A stretch of DNA of 51,673 bases from Flavobacteriales bacterium (GCA_004214015.1 SGZE01000004.1:1-51673); one strand, 5' to 3'. Counted from the first letter of the stretch, positions 29,101 through 39,481 are shown. Notes: generated from the letters alone by a model not told the origin. A program made the numbers and translations.

Positions 29101-30657
29101 AGCAAACAATTGCTTAAAATAATTATATATTAACTGTGGTTTTTTAGAAAGTACTGCTAGTGGAGTATCAATTCCCATAGATCCAATAGACTCTTTTCCA
29201 CTAATACACATTGGGATTATTATCTTTTTAAAATCTTCTTTTGTATATCCAAATATTTTAAGTCTAGTTTCTAAATTAATTTTTTCATCTGGAGTACGAT
29301 TCCCTGTATATGATATATCACTTAATTGTAAAATATTTTTATCGACCCATTTCCTGTAAGGCCTTTTGGAAACAATATTTTTCTTTATTTCATTATCATT
29401 AATTATTTTTCCTTGGTCCATGTCAACTAAGAAAATCTTACCAGGTTCTAGTCTTCCATGAGACTCAATGTTCTCTGGATCGAGATCAACAACTCCTGTC
29501 TCAGATGACATAATTACATAACCATCTTTTGTTACAGTATATCTAGAAGGTCTTAATCCGTTCCTGTCTAGAAGCGCACCAATATATTTTCCATCAGTAA
29601 ATGGTATTGAAGCTGGGCCGTCCCAAGGCTCCATAATACAGCTATTAAATTTATAAAATGCTCTTTTGTCATTATCCATTGAATTATGTTTTTCCCAAGC
29701 TTCAGGAACCAACATCATCATTACTTCTGGCAAAGATCTTCCTGTCATCAGTAATAATTCTACAACCATATCCATAGAAGCAGAATCTGATTTTCCAGGA
29801 ACAATAATTGGTAAAATCTTAGACATATCCCTTTTAGATATATCTTCTGATTTAAAAAGCTCCTCCCTTGTTTTCATTCTACTAATATTTCCTTTGAATG
29901 TGTTTATTTCACCATTGTGACACATATACCTAAAAGGCTGTGCTAAATCCCATGTTGGGAAAGTATTTGTTGAAAATCTTTGATGAACAAGAGCAAGCTT
30001 TGTAACTAGGTTAGGGTTTTTTAAATCGATGTAAAATCTCTCAATGTCTTCTGGAATTAATAATCCTTTATAAATTATTGTTCTTAAACTTAAACTAGAA
30101 AAATAGAAATATTCTTTTTGGTTTAATTCTGAAGAATATATCGTGTTTTCACTAATTTTTCTAGCAATAAATAGCCTTAAATTAAATTCTTTATCTGTTA
30201 GATTAGTATTAGGTTTAATAAATACTTGTTTTATTTGAGGCTGAGTTTTACTAGCTATAGATCCAACAACTTTAGAATTTACAGGAACATCTCTCCAGCC
30301 TAATATATTAAGGTCTTGTTTTTTAATCTCATCTTCAAATATTTTAATACAGTGATTAGATTGATTTACTTTATTTGGTAGGAAAACCATACCAACCGCA
30401 TATTCGTTTGAGTTAGGAAGAGTAAAGTCACATTCTTTAATAAAAAATTCATGAGGTATTTCTATAAGTATACCAGCTCCATCTCCAGTCCGACCATCAG
30501 AGCTAACTGCACCTCTATGCTCTAAACAAGTTAAAATATTAAGAGCTTGACTGATAATTGTATTGGTCTTTTCACCATTTAGACTACATATAAATCCAGC
30601 ACCACAATTGTCGTGTTCAAATTCTGAGAGATATAATCCTTGGTCTTTTAATTTCAT
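26155..30657 (-). CDS. gltB: Glutamate synthase large subunit
   Basis: HDNCGAGFICSL, HQRFSTNTFPTW, AMSYGSISKEAHENLA, GARP/GXGXG C-terminal repeats. Confidence 0.97.
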   Translation of the reverse strand: MKLKDQGLYLSEFEHDNCGAGFICSLNGEKTNTIISQALNILTCLEHRGAVSSDGRTGDGAGILIEIPHEFFIKECDFTLPNSNEYAVGMVFLPNKVNQSNHCIKIFEDEIKKQDLNILGWRDVPVNSKVVGSIASKTQPQIKQVFIKPNTNLTDKEFNLRLFIARKISENTIYSSELNQKEYFYFSSLSLRTIIYKGLLIPEDIERFYIDLKNPNLVTKLALVHQRFSTNTFPTWDLAQPFRYMCHNGEINTFKGNISRMKTREELFKSEDISKRDMSKILPIIVPGKSDSASMDMVVELLLMTGRSLPEVMMMLVPEAWEKHNSMDNDKRAFYKFNSCIMEPWDGPASIPFTDGKYIGALLDRNGLRPSRYTVTKDGYVIMSSETGVVDLDPENIESHGRLEPGKIFLVDMDQGKIINDNEIKKNIVSKRPYRKWVDKNILQLSDISYTGNRTPDEKINLETRLKIFGYTKEDFKKIIIPMCISGKESIGSMGIDTPLAVLSKKPQLIYNYFKQLFAQVTNPPLDGIREEIVTDTSLSLGSNYNIFDVIEEHSISLNIKNPIISNEDLDKIKYINHEKFKSSSIECLYELKKGHNGIEEALDGIVLKIEKLIDEGTNIVILSDRKVSKKMAPIPILLACSFVHQTMIKLKKRSKFGIIIESAEPREPHHFSMLFGYGASAINPYLVNEIISYHHEIGHIKDISLESSISNFNDAIAKGILKVMNKIGISTLNSYRGSQIFEALGLKTNFINKYFKNTPTRIEGVGLYVLEKEISQRIHFAFNSEPNFSSIKTGGDYRWRRDGESHMLNPKTISKLQNSVKTENYSSYKEYSKLINEQEEQLMTIRGLLKFIDYNPIPIEEVEPWTEIVKRFKTGAMSYGSISKEAHENLAIAMNRIGGKSNSGEGGEDHNRFKKDENGDSRNSSIKQVASGRFGVSSYYLTNADEIQIKMAQGAKPGEGGQLPGSKVNPLIAKVRNSTPYVGLISPPPHHDIYSIEDLAQLIFDLKNANRDARVNVKLVSEVGVGTIAAGVAKAKADVILISGYDGGTGASPLTSLRHAGLPWELGIAEAQQTLVLNNLRSRVVLECDGQLKTGRDVAIACLLGAEEFGFSTAPLVASGCIMMRACHLNTCPVGIATQDPELRKNFKGKPEHVINFMYFVAEELREIMANLGFRTVEEMIGQSQKLEAKKGIDDYKVKGINLDKILYKPNSDKNITLRNTEKQNHNLSKVLDFKILKEAKLSINRKIKTSLEFKIKNTDRSVGAILSNEISKLYGEKGLPKETLKLNFKGSAGQSFGAFAVKGLRMTVYGNTNDYFGKSLSGGILSVRIPKKSTFKSNLNIITGNVALYGATKGEAYINGIAGERFCVRNSGAKAVVEGIGDHGCEYMTGGIVLILGKIGRNFGAGMSGGISYIYKNEQFSNSNFNMEMIDLESVDDQDQDIISHMLENHLSYTNSKLAKALLSKWKKEKYNFIKVMPKEYKIALEKIAQEKINQLIK

Positions 30658-30667
30658 ATCAGAATTA

Positions 30668-30675
30668 CAAAAATA
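30668..30675 (-). promoter_or_regulatory. -7 element (TATTTTTG) for gltB
   Basis: TAnnTTTG match 10 nt upstream of gltB ATG. Confidence 0.45.
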
Positions 30676-30816
30676 TAATTATGAGTTTATCATAATTGAT
30701 TTTATGCTGAAAACAAAATGAGTTATCACTAAAATTATCAATTTGATAAAAAACCTATTCTCAAAATGTAGATTTGATATATAAAGTGAAGATATTTAAG
30801 AATATTATAGCAAGAA

Positions 30817-33800
30817 TTAGCTATTTATTTCCCATTCACCTGATTGAAGAAATTTTTCTGCTTGTTTGAACTTCATAGCCTTAACTTCTCCAGAAGTAGA
30901 ATTTTTTATTTCAACTTTTTCATTCCTTCCAATCTTTGGTATTTCTCGAGTTACAGTCTCAACTTTTTGATTACTTGCTCCAGCACCAACTCTACGGGCT
31001 CGTTCAGCTAATTCGTCACTATTCAAGCTCTCTTGTTTTGTTGTTTGATAATCATTATTTTTTGAGCTTCCAGAAGATGCATCTTTTATATTTCCTTGAT
31101 TATCAGGAAGATTAGATTTGAATAAGAAAGAGAGTAATTCTTTGTTAAGTATATGAATCATTGACTTGAATAATTCATAAGCTTCAAATTTATATATCAA
31201 CAGTGGATCTTTCTGTTCGTGAACAGCTAATTGAACAGATTGTTTTAGATCATCCATTTTTCTTAGATGATTTTTCCATTTTTCATCAATAATTGCAAGA
31301 GATATGTTTTTTTCAAAATCATCAATTAAATTTTCACCATTACTTTCATATGATTTTTTTAAATCAGTTACAATATTTATAACTTTTTTTCCATCGGTAA
31401 ATGGCACTACAATTCTTTTAAAAGAGTTGCCTTTATTCTCATATACATTTTTTATTATTGGAAGAGCGAGTGTTCTATTTAACTCTTTTTTGTTTGTGTA
31501 AAAAGTATTTAATTCCTCATACAAACTTTGAATTAAATCATCTTCACTAGATTCTAGAAACTCATTTTCTGTAATTGGAGATGTCATTGAAAAAGTAGTA
31601 ATTAACTCAAATTCAAAGTTTTTGTAATCGTTAGTTCCTTTATTCTGTATTACAATTTCTTCTATAGTATCAAACATGATATTTGTAATATCAATTTGAA
31701 GTCTATCTCCTTCCAATGCATTTTTTCTAAGTGTGTATATAATATTTCTTTGAGAATTCATTACATCATCATATTCTAATAGTCTTTTTCTAATACCAAA
31801 GTTGTTTTCCTCCACCTTCTTTTGAGCCCTTTCAATTGACTTAGTAACCATAGGATGTTGAATATTTTCTCCATCTTTTAATCCCATTCTATCCATTATA
31901 TTCGAAACTCTATCTTGTCCAAATAATCTCATTAAATTATCTTCAAAAGATACATAGAATTGAGAGCTACCTGGATCACCTTGTCTTCCAGAACGACCTC
32001 TAAGCTGTCTATCAACTCGTCTTGAGTCATGTCTCTCAGTTCCAATTATTGCAAGACCACCAGAGTTGATAACATCTTTACTTAGTTTAATATCGGTTCC
32101 TCTACCAGCCATGTTAGTTGCAATTGTAACTACTCCAGGGTTTCCTGCTTCTGTAACTATATCAGCTTCTTTTTTATGAAGCTTCGCATTAAGAACATTA
32201 TGATTAATATTAGCCCTACTTAACATTTTACTGAGCAACTCAGATATCTCTACAGAAGTAGTTCCTATTAAAACGGGTCTTTTATTATTTCTAAGAGTTA
32301 TTACATCTTCAATTATCGCATTATATTTTTCTCTTTTTGACTTGTAAATCAAATCATCCTCATCTTTTCTGGCAATAGGTTTATTTGTAGGTATTTCAGT
32401 AACATCTAATTTATAAATTTCCCAAAATTCTCCAGCTTCAGTTACTGCAGTCCCTGTCATCCCAGATAATTTTGTGTATAATCTAAAATAATTTTGAAGA
32501 GTTATTGTAGCAAAAGTTTGAGTAGCTGCCTCGATCTTTACATTCTCTTTTGCCTCTATTGCTTGATGAAGTCCATCAGAGTATCTTCTACCATCCATTA
32601 TTCTTCCAGTTTGCTCATCAACTATCATAACTTTATTTTCTACTACTACATATTCAACATCTTTCTCAAATAAAGTAAATGCTTTCAATAATTGATTAAT
32701 ACTGTGAATTCTTTCACTTTTTACATCAAAATCATTAAACAATTCACTTTTTGCCTTAGCCTCTTCCTCGCTTGATAAACCTTTTTCTTCAATAGATTTT
32801 ACTTCTGTGGATATATTAGGCATTATAAAGAAATCTTTATCATCTAAGTCTTGAGATAAAGTTTCAATACCCTTATCAGTAAGTTCAATTTGATTATTCT
32901 TCTCATCGATAGTGAAATAGAGCTCTTCATCAATTTGATGCATCTCCCTATTATTGTCTTGCATATAGAAATTTTCAGTTTTTTGAAGTGTTTGTTTTAC
33001 ACCTTGTTCACTTAAAAATTTAATTAATGCTTTATTTTTTGGTAACCCTCTATATGCCCTAAATAAGAGAAATCCTCCTTGATCGTTATCTGAATCTTTA
33101 ATTAAATTTTTCGCTTCAGATAATATATTAGATAAATATGTTTTTTGAAGAGTAACAAGCCTTTGGATTTTTGGTTTTAGATTATCAAATTCATGACGAT
33201 CACCATCTTTTGTTGGTCCTGAAATTATCAATGGAGTTCTAGCATCATCTATTAGAACTGAATCAACCTCATCTATTATTGCATAATTATGTTTTCTTTG
33301 AACAATATCATCTAATGAGTGAGACATGTTATCTCTTAAATAATCAAAGCCAAATTCATTATTTGTTCCATAGGTTATATCAGCATCATATGCTCTCTTT
33401 CTCTCAGGAGAGTTGGGCTTATGGAAGTCTATACAATCAATTCTAAGACCATGAAACTCAAGAATTGGACCCATCCATGCGCTATCTCTTTTTGCTAAGT
33501 AATCATTAACAGTTACAAGGTGAACACCGTCTCCAGTTAATGCATTTAAATAAATCGGTAATGTAGAAACTAATGTTTTACCTTCTCCTGTTTGCATTTC
33601 ACCAATTCTTCCCTGATGAAGTACAATTCCACCAATTAATTGCACATCATAGTGGATCATATCCCAGACAACATTTTTACCTGCAGCATCCCAATTATTC
33701 TTCCAAATGGATTTATCACTTTTAATATTTACATAAGATTTTTTAGATGCAATTTCTTTGTCAAAATCAGATGTAGTTACCTCAATTTCTTCATTTTCAA

Positions 33801-34170
33801 AAAATCTTTTAGCGGTTTCCTTTACAACGGCAAAAGCTTGTGGTAATAGTTCATTTAATATCTCCGCCTTTTTTGAAATTAGATCATTTTCAAGTGTTTC
33901 AACCTCCTTAAATAATATCTCTTTTTGAGTATTTGACGTTTCGTTTGAAATCTTTTTGTTTAAATCAAGAATTGATTTATTTATATCTGAAGTTTGTTCA
34001 GATATTATTCCTTTAAATTCAATTGTTTTATTTCTAAGCTGATCATTTGAAATTGCAGATAGTTTATCAAATTCAATATTAATATCATCAACTAATGGAG
34101 TAAGTTTTTTAAGATCTTTACCAGATTTATCCCCAAGAAATACCTTCAAAAGGGAGTTAACAATGGACAT
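30817..34170 (-). CDS. secA: Preprotein translocase subunit SecA
   Basis: MQTGEGKTLVSTLPIYLNAL, IDEVDSVLIDDARTPLIISG, ATNMAGRGTDIKL, RRVDRQLRGRSGRQGDPG. Confidence 0.97.
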   Translation of the reverse strand: MSIVNSLLKVFLGDKSGKDLKKLTPLVDDINIEFDKLSAISNDQLRNKTIEFKGIISEQTSDINKSILDLNKKISNETSNTQKEILFKEVETLENDLISKKAEILNELLPQAFAVVKETAKRFFENEEIEVTTSDFDKEIASKKSYVNIKSDKSIWKNNWDAAGKNVVWDMIHYDVQLIGGIVLHQGRIGEMQTGEGKTLVSTLPIYLNALTGDGVHLVTVNDYLAKRDSAWMGPILEFHGLRIDCIDFHKPNSPERKRAYDADITYGTNNEFGFDYLRDNMSHSLDDIVQRKHNYAIIDEVDSVLIDDARTPLIISGPTKDGDRHEFDNLKPKIQRLVTLQKTYLSNILSEAKNLIKDSDNDQGGFLLFRAYRGLPKNKALIKFLSEQGVKQTLQKTENFYMQDNNREMHQIDEELYFTIDEKNNQIELTDKGIETLSQDLDDKDFFIMPNISTEVKSIEEKGLSSEEEAKAKSELFNDFDVKSERIHSINQLLKAFTLFEKDVEYVVVENKVMIVDEQTGRIMDGRRYSDGLHQAIEAKENVKIEAATQTFATITLQNYFRLYTKLSGMTGTAVTEAGEFWEIYKLDVTEIPTNKPIARKDEDDLIYKSKREKYNAIIEDVITLRNNKRPVLIGTTSVEISELLSKMLSRANINHNVLNAKLHKKEADIVTEAGNPGVVTIATNMAGRGTDIKLSKDVINSGGLAIIGTERHDSRRVDRQLRGRSGRQGDPGSSQFYVSFEDNLMRLFGQDRVSNIMDRMGLKDGENIQHPMVTKSIERAQKKVEENNFGIRKRLLEYDDVMNSQRNIIYTLRKNALEGDRLQIDITNIMFDTIEEIVIQNKGTNDYKNFEFELITTFSMTSPITENEFLESSEDDLIQSLYEELNTFYTNKKELNRTLALPIIKNVYENKGNSFKRIVVPFTDGKKVINIVTDLKKSYESNGENLIDDFEKNISLAIIDEKWKNHLRKMDDLKQSVQLAVHEQKDPLLIYKFEAYELFKSMIHILNKELLSFLFKSNLPDNQGNIKDASSGSSKNNDYQTTKQESLNSDELAERARRVGAGASNQKVETVTREIPKIGRNEKVEIKNSTSGEVKAMKFKQAEKFLQSGEWEINS

Positions 34171-34183
34171 ATTATATTTTTTT

Positions 34184-34191
34184 CAAATTTA
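34184..34191 (-). promoter_or_regulatory. -7 element (TAAATTTG) for secA
   Basis: TAnnTTTG match 13 nt upstream of secA ATG. Confidence 0.45.
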
Positions 34192-34226
34192 TTTAAAAAT
34201 TACCAATAAATATTAATCTATTATAA

Positions 34227-34448
34227 TTAATACTCGTCCTCGTTCCAAAGGTAATCATCTTCTGTTGGGAAATCTGGCCAAATCTCTTGAATTGATTCAT
34301 ATACATCTCCTTCATCTTCCAAAGATTGAAGATTTTCAACTACTTCAAGAGGTGCTCCAGTTCTAATTGAGAAGTCAATTAGTTCATCTTTAGATGCCGG
34401 CCAAGGTGCATCACTTAAATAAGATGCTAGTTCTAATGTCCAATACAT
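34227..34448 (-). CDS. DUF2795 family protein
   Basis: MYWTLELASYLSDAPWPASKDELIDFSIRTGAPLEVVENLQ; start moved from 34493 to 34448 because a -7 motif lies between them. Confidence 0.8.
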   Translation of the reverse strand: MYWTLELASYLSDAPWPASKDELIDFSIRTGAPLEVVENLQSLEDEGDVYESIQEIWPDFPTEDDYLWNEDEY

Positions 34449-34463
34449 GAAACTTATTTTCTG

Positions 34464-34471
34464 CAAAAATA
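34464..34471 (-). promoter_or_regulatory. -7 element (TATTTTTG) for the DUF2795 gene
   Basis: TAnnTTTG match 15 nt upstream of ATG 34448. Confidence 0.45.
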
Positions 34472-34500
34472 TATTATAACTCCAAATAACCAAAGAATTT

Positions 34501-36108
34501 CTATTCTTTTACTTTAGAAAATGAAATTAATAGTAATAAAACAGATAATAATATGCTTATTCTAGCTATATAATCTCCATTCTTACTATAAAAGGTTCTT
34601 TTGTCAATAGTGAAAGCTGATCCACTTAAAATTCCTTTTTCATCATAAGGAAGAATATTGTCATATTCACCAAGTTCATTTATAATTGTAGAAACACCAG
34701 AATTTGCACTTCTAATAATATATCTTCTGTTCTCAATGGCTCTTAATCTTGCATAACTTAATAAATGTCTGTGACCTGGAGTATCCCTCCACCAAGCATC
34801 ATTTGTAATAATTGAAATAAAATTAGCTCCTAAATCAACATAATTAGCAACATATTCTCCATCAATTGTTTCATAACAAACAATAGGAATAGTTCTTAGG
34901 TCTTTCTTAGAGTGATTAAATACTTTTCTTTCAGAATCATGTTGTGTACCCATAGAACGAATTGTCCCTCCTAGGTCAATCATTACAGTCCCTATAATAG
35001 GTTCAAGAAAAGACTTAAATGGCATATATTCACTTCCTACTACTAGTTTAGACTTATGATTATACTCAAAACCTTTATTTGCAGAGATATTTATTGACGA
35101 ATTAAAATAGTCAACCCAAATATTGTCTCTAACTAGATCAGCTGACTTTGTAGGTTTTTCTTTCTGATTTTGATACAACTTATAAAATTGTATTCCAGAA
35201 ATTAAATTGGTGTTTTGAAATTGATTTAAATAATTATAAAGACTATCATGAAGTTTTGTATATCCAAAATAATCTACATTTTCGCCATATCCTTCAGAGA
35301 AATATGTCTCTGGAGTAAAGACAAAATCATATTCATTAGCTCTTAATTCTTCATTAGTTAAATCCTTAAAAATTTTAAAATAATCAAGATTATTTTTAGA
35401 AGTCCCATATTTTGATTCCCAAGGGTCAATTTTAGGTTGAGTAATTAAAACTTTAAATTCTTCTCCTTTATTTAAATTTGGTTTAACTAAAAGTGAAATA
35501 AAAATTGGAATACTAATAAGAAGAATTCTTGGAATAATTCTAATGTAAAATCGTCTTTTATCTTTAAAACTTGAGTATTTTCTTAACAAATTAAACAGTA
35601 AAAAGTTTGCGCATAATACCCAAAGACTTCCCCCAAATACTCCAGTGTACTCATACCACTGAATCCAATCAATTCTTTCTGAGAAAACATTTCCTAGGTT
35701 TAACCAAGGCCAAGAAAATTCCCAGTTTAAATGAAATTTTTCAAAGGCTATCCAAAAAGTTATAAGAAAAAGAGATCCAGCTTTATAATCCACTCTTCTT
35801 TTAACTCTACTATACAGCAAAAAGATTATCGAGTAAAAAGAGGAATTTACGACGTTAGCAAAAATTGCTCCTGGAAGTGTAGTATAAACGATCCACCAAG
35901 TAGTTGATATATTCCACGTTAGAAATGCTAAATATGAATAAAAGAATAGTCTTAGATTCTTTTTTCCATAATTATCTTTACTTATAACATCTTCTATATA
36001 CAATAAAGGAATTAGACTAATAAAAATTAGAGGAGTAACTCCATTAACTGGCCATGAACTTCCTAATAAAATCCCACTAATTAAAGAATATACGAGAAGT
36101 CTACTCAT
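34501..36108 (-). CDS. lnt: Apolipoprotein N-acyltransferase
   Basis: WPWLNLGNVFS, FTPETYF, SKLVVGSEYMPF, CYETIDGEYV, ITNDAWW. Confidence 0.93.
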   Translation of the reverse strand: MSRLLVYSLISGILLGSSWPVNGVTPLIFISLIPLLYIEDVISKDNYGKKNLRLFFYSYLAFLTWNISTTWWIVYTTLPGAIFANVVNSSFYSIIFLLYSRVKRRVDYKAGSLFLITFWIAFEKFHLNWEFSWPWLNLGNVFSERIDWIQWYEYTGVFGGSLWVLCANFLLFNLLRKYSSFKDKRRFYIRIIPRILLISIPIFISLLVKPNLNKGEEFKVLITQPKIDPWESKYGTSKNNLDYFKIFKDLTNEELRANEYDFVFTPETYFSEGYGENVDYFGYTKLHDSLYNYLNQFQNTNLISGIQFYKLYQNQKEKPTKSADLVRDNIWVDYFNSSINISANKGFEYNHKSKLVVGSEYMPFKSFLEPIIGTVMIDLGGTIRSMGTQHDSERKVFNHSKKDLRTIPIVCYETIDGEYVANYVDLGANFISIITNDAWWRDTPGHRHLLSYARLRAIENRRYIIRSANSGVSTIINELGEYDNILPYDEKGILSGSAFTIDKRTFYSKNGDYIARISILLSVLLLLISFSKVKE

Positions 36109-36177
36109 ATTTAAAAGTTTAAAAGGTTTTACAATCTAATATTACAATTTTTTTATAAATTGAGAGTCATAACTATT

Positions 36178-36936
36178 ATGATAAAAGCTTTCATACCTAA
36201 TTTTCTTACTCTATTAAATTTAATTTGTGGATGCTTTTCAATTGCATTTGCTTTTCAATTCCAATTTGATGCAGTATTAATTTTGGTTTTGATGGGTGTT
36301 CTTCTTGATTTTCTTGATGGAATGGCTGCCCGATTATTAAACGCAGAATCTAATTTTGGAAAACATTTAGATTCACTTTCGGATATTGTAACTAGCGGAG
36401 TTGTTCCAGGTATTGTGGTTTATCAATTATTTAAATTATCAGGCAATAGAGTTATTGATTATGATTTAAACTTGTATTTAAGTCCGATATTTAACTTAGA
36501 TCTTGTTTTTACTATTTCTCCTATTGCATTTATAGCTTTCTTAATCACTTTAGGCTCGGCTGTTAGGCTAGCTAAATTCAACACTATTGATTATACTGAT
36601 GAGTTTGAAGGTCTTCCTACTCCTGCTAATGCTTTGTTTTTTGTTTCATTACCGATATTGATAGATCACACATATCTAATTGAATCTAAAGAATATTTGC
36701 TTAATAATTATACTCTTATTGCACTTACAATATCTAGTGTGATTCTTATGAATGTTCCTTTTAGACTCTTTTCATTAAGATTATCATTAAGAAAATATGA
36801 TTATAACATTTTTAAGATTTTAACAATAATCTTATCAATTCCTCTAATTCTAATATTTGGACTTGGTGGATTCTCTTTAGTTATAATTTTGTACCTATTT
36901 CTTAACGTAATAAGAAATTTATGGTCCTTAATCTAA
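36178..36936 (+). CDS. pssA: CDP-diacylglycerol--serine O-phosphatidyltransferase
   Basis: FIPNFLTLLNLICGC, DFLDGMAARLLNAESNFGKHLDSLSDIVTSGVVPG; ATG 36178 preferred to TTG 36160. Confidence 0.93.
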   Translation: MIKAFIPNFLTLLNLICGCFSIAFAFQFQFDAVLILVLMGVLLDFLDGMAARLLNAESNFGKHLDSLSDIVTSGVVPGIVVYQLFKLSGNRVIDYDLNLYLSPIFNLDLVFTISPIAFIAFLITLGSAVRLAKFNTIDYTDEFEGLPTPANALFFVSLPILIDHTYLIESKEYLLNNYTLIALTISSVILMNVPFRLFSLRLSLRKYDYNIFKILTIILSIPLILIFGLGGFSLVIILYLFLNVIRNLWSLI

Positions 36937-36939
36937 GAG

Positions 36940-37674
36940 TTAAATATTCTTCTTTTTGAATTCAAAATTCTTTCCAAGGTAAACTTTTCTAACCATTTCG
37001 TCACGCGCTAGTTCTTCTGGAATCCCTTCTTTTAAAATTTTACCTTCAAACATAAGGTATGTTCTGTCTGTAATAGCAAGTGTTTCTTGAACATTGTGAT
37101 CGGTAATAAGTATTCCGATATTTTTCTTTTTTAATACAGAAATTATAGATTGAATATCTTCAACTGCTATGGGGTCTACTCCAGCAAATGGCTCATCTAA
37201 TAATAAAAACTTTGGATCATTAGCTAGTGCCCTTGCTATCTCCGTTCTTCTTCTTTCACCTCCAGAAAGTAAATCACCTCTATTCTTTCGAATTTTAATA
37301 AGACCAAATTCTTCCATCAATTGTTCTGCTTTCTCTTTTTGCTGATTTTTTGTTAAAGTTGAAAATTCTAGAATACCTAAAATGTTATCTTCAACGCTAA
37401 GTTTTCTAAATACAGACTCTTCTTGAGCAAGATATCCAATACCTTTTTGAGCTCTTTGATACATTGGAAAATCTGAAATGACTTCTTGGTCAAGATAAAT
37501 ATTTCCTTCTTCTGGTTTTATTATTCCAACTATCATATAAAAAGATGTTGTTTTACCAGCTCCGTTTGGACCAAGTAATCCTACAATCTCACCCTGATTT
37601 ACCTCAACAGAAATACCGTTTACAACCTTTCTGCCTCGGTATGATTTTGAAATATCTTGAGCTTTTAGTATCAT
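36940..37674 (-). CDS. lptB: LPS export ABC transporter ATP-binding protein
   Basis: [44 protein letters not shown]. Confidence 0.95.
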   Translation of the reverse strand: MILKAQDISKSYRGRKVVNGISVEVNQGEIVGLLGPNGAGKTTSFYMIVGIIKPEEGNIYLDQEVISDFPMYQRAQKGIGYLAQEESVFRKLSVEDNILGILEFSTLTKNQQKEKAEQLMEEFGLIKIRKNRGDLLSGGERRRTEIARALANDPKFLLLDEPFAGVDPIAVEDIQSIISVLKKKNIGILITDHNVQETLAITDRTYLMFEGKILKEGIPEELARDEMVRKVYLGKNFEFKKKNI

Positions 37675-37684
37675 TTAGCAAATA

Positions 37685-38482
37685 TTATGTATTTAATTTT
37701 TTATATCCAATTTTAGAAATTATTATACTTATCTCATATAGAATTAAAATGGGAATACTTACAATAATTTGACTTGCAATATCTGGTGGAGTTATTATGG
37801 CTGATAGACTTAATACAATTACTAATGCAAACTTTCTATTTCTTCTAAGAAAACTAGGTGTTACAAGCCCTACCTTAGTTAAATAGTGAATTATAATTGG
37901 TAATTCAAAGATTAGCCCAGAAGCTAATACTGATGCTCTTAATAAACCAATATAACTATTTAGATCAAAATCATTGAACACCTCTGAACTAATTGTGTAG
38001 TTACCTAGGAAATTAATTGATAATGGTGTAACAATATAATATCCAAACAATACTCCAATAAAGAATAATGTGGATGATATAAAAATAAAGCCTCTAGCTC
38101 CATCTTTTTCTTTTTTATACAATCCTGGACTTATAAATTTCCAGAATTCAAAAATCACATAAGGAAATGCCAAAATAAAACCTGCTAAAATAGATGTCCA
38201 TAAATGTGCTGAAAATTGACCTGAGACAGTTCTACTTTGAACTCTAAATGGAAGTTCCTCAAAGCAAAAAGCATTACCGCCAATAGATTGTGAAATTGAA
38301 CAAAATACTTGATAACTTATAAAATCTCCTTTTTTAGGGCCAAAAATAATTTGATCAAAAATTATATCTTTTGCTAAAAACGCAACTATAGCAATAAGTA
38401 AAACAGATATAGTTGATCTTATTATGTGCCATCTTAACTCCTCAAGATGATCAAGAAAAGACATGTCGTTGGATCTACTCAT
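37685..38482 (-). CDS. tatC: Sec-independent protein translocase TatC
   Basis: MSFLDHLEELRWHIIRS, FWKFISPGLYKKEK, SAIITPPD. Confidence 0.96.
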   Translation of the reverse strand: MSRSNDMSFLDHLEELRWHIIRSTISVLLIAIVAFLAKDIIFDQIIFGPKKGDFISYQVFCSISQSIGGNAFCFEELPFRVQSRTVSGQFSAHLWTSILAGFILAFPYVIFEFWKFISPGLYKKEKDGARGFIFISSTLFFIGVLFGYYIVTPLSINFLGNYTISSEVFNDFDLNSYIGLLRASVLASGLIFELPIIIHYLTKVGLVTPSFLRRNRKFALVIVLSLSAIITPPDIASQIIVSIPILILYEISIIISKIGYKKLNT

Positions 38483-39449
38483 AGCTAATACCTTGTTTGA
38501 TTATGTCTAAAATATGAACTATGCCAATGTATTTATCATTATCATTTAAAATTAAAACCTGACTTATACTATTTTCCTTCATATGCTTTAGAGCATCTAT
38601 AGCTAAAGTGTTTTCATTCATAATTTTAGGACTATGATTCATAAAGTCTTTAGCACAAATATTTTCTATGTTTTGTTTTTTTTCTATTACCCTTCTTATG
38701 TCTCCATCAGTTATTACACCAACGATTCTATCTCCATCCAAAACTGCTGTTGCTCCATACATGTTTGCAGAAATTTCATCAATTATTTTCAGAAATGAAG
38801 AGGAATTTTTAACAATGGGTTTTCTGTTATCATCAATTAAGTTTTTAAGTGTTAGACTAAGCTGTTTTCCTAGACTTCCTGAAGGATGGTATTTACTAAA
38901 ATCATTTGGAGTAAAACCTTTTATTTTTTGAAGTGTCATTGCTATAGCATCTCCAATAGCAAGGTGACAAGTTGAGCTAGTTGTGGGAGCAAGATTATTG
39001 TGACAAGCTTCTCTATCAATTTTTGTATGTATAAACATTTTTGATAAGTTATCGAGGGAAGAATTCTTTATACATGAGATACCAATTAATAATATTTTAT
39101 TTTTATTTAGATGATTAGATAATGAAATAATTTCGTCTGACTCTCCACTTTTTGAAATACAAATAACTACATCTTCTTTTCCTATAACCCCCATATCTCC
39201 ATGAAGTGCATCTCCAAGATGTAAAAAAATCGATTTTGATCCTGTTGAATTTAAAGTAGCAGAAATTTTCATTCCTATGATTGCACTTTTACCTATCCCT
39301 GTAAGAACAATTTTACCTTTACATTCTTTAAGTGTATCTATAATATCACAAAAATTAGAGTCTATTATGTTAGAGAGATCTAAAATAGATTTAGACTCTA
39401 GCTGAAGAGTATCTAGGGCAATATTTTTTATTATCTGTTGATTAGTCAA
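38475..39449 (-). CDS. kdsD: KpsF/GutQ-type arabinose-5-phosphate isomerase with CBS domains
   Basis: GIGKSAIIGMKISATLNSTGSKSIFLHLGDALHGDMG; LAPTTSST; two CBS motifs. Confidence 0.94.
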   Translation of the reverse strand: MTNQQIIKNIALDTLQLESKSILDLSNIIDSNFCDIIDTLKECKGKIVLTGIGKSAIIGMKISATLNSTGSKSIFLHLGDALHGDMGVIGKEDVVICISKSGESDEIISLSNHLNKNKILLIGISCIKNSSLDNLSKMFIHTKIDREACHNNLAPTTSSTCHLAIGDAIAMTLQKIKGFTPNDFSKYHPSGSLGKQLSLTLKNLIDDNRKPIVKNSSSFLKIIDEISANMYGATAVLDGDRIVGVITDGDIRRVIEKKQNIENICAKDFMNHSPKIMNENTLAIDALKHMKENSISQVLILNDNDKYIGIVHILDIIKQGISYE

Positions 39450-39481
39450 AACGGGAATTTTATTTTAAATTGTATATACTG

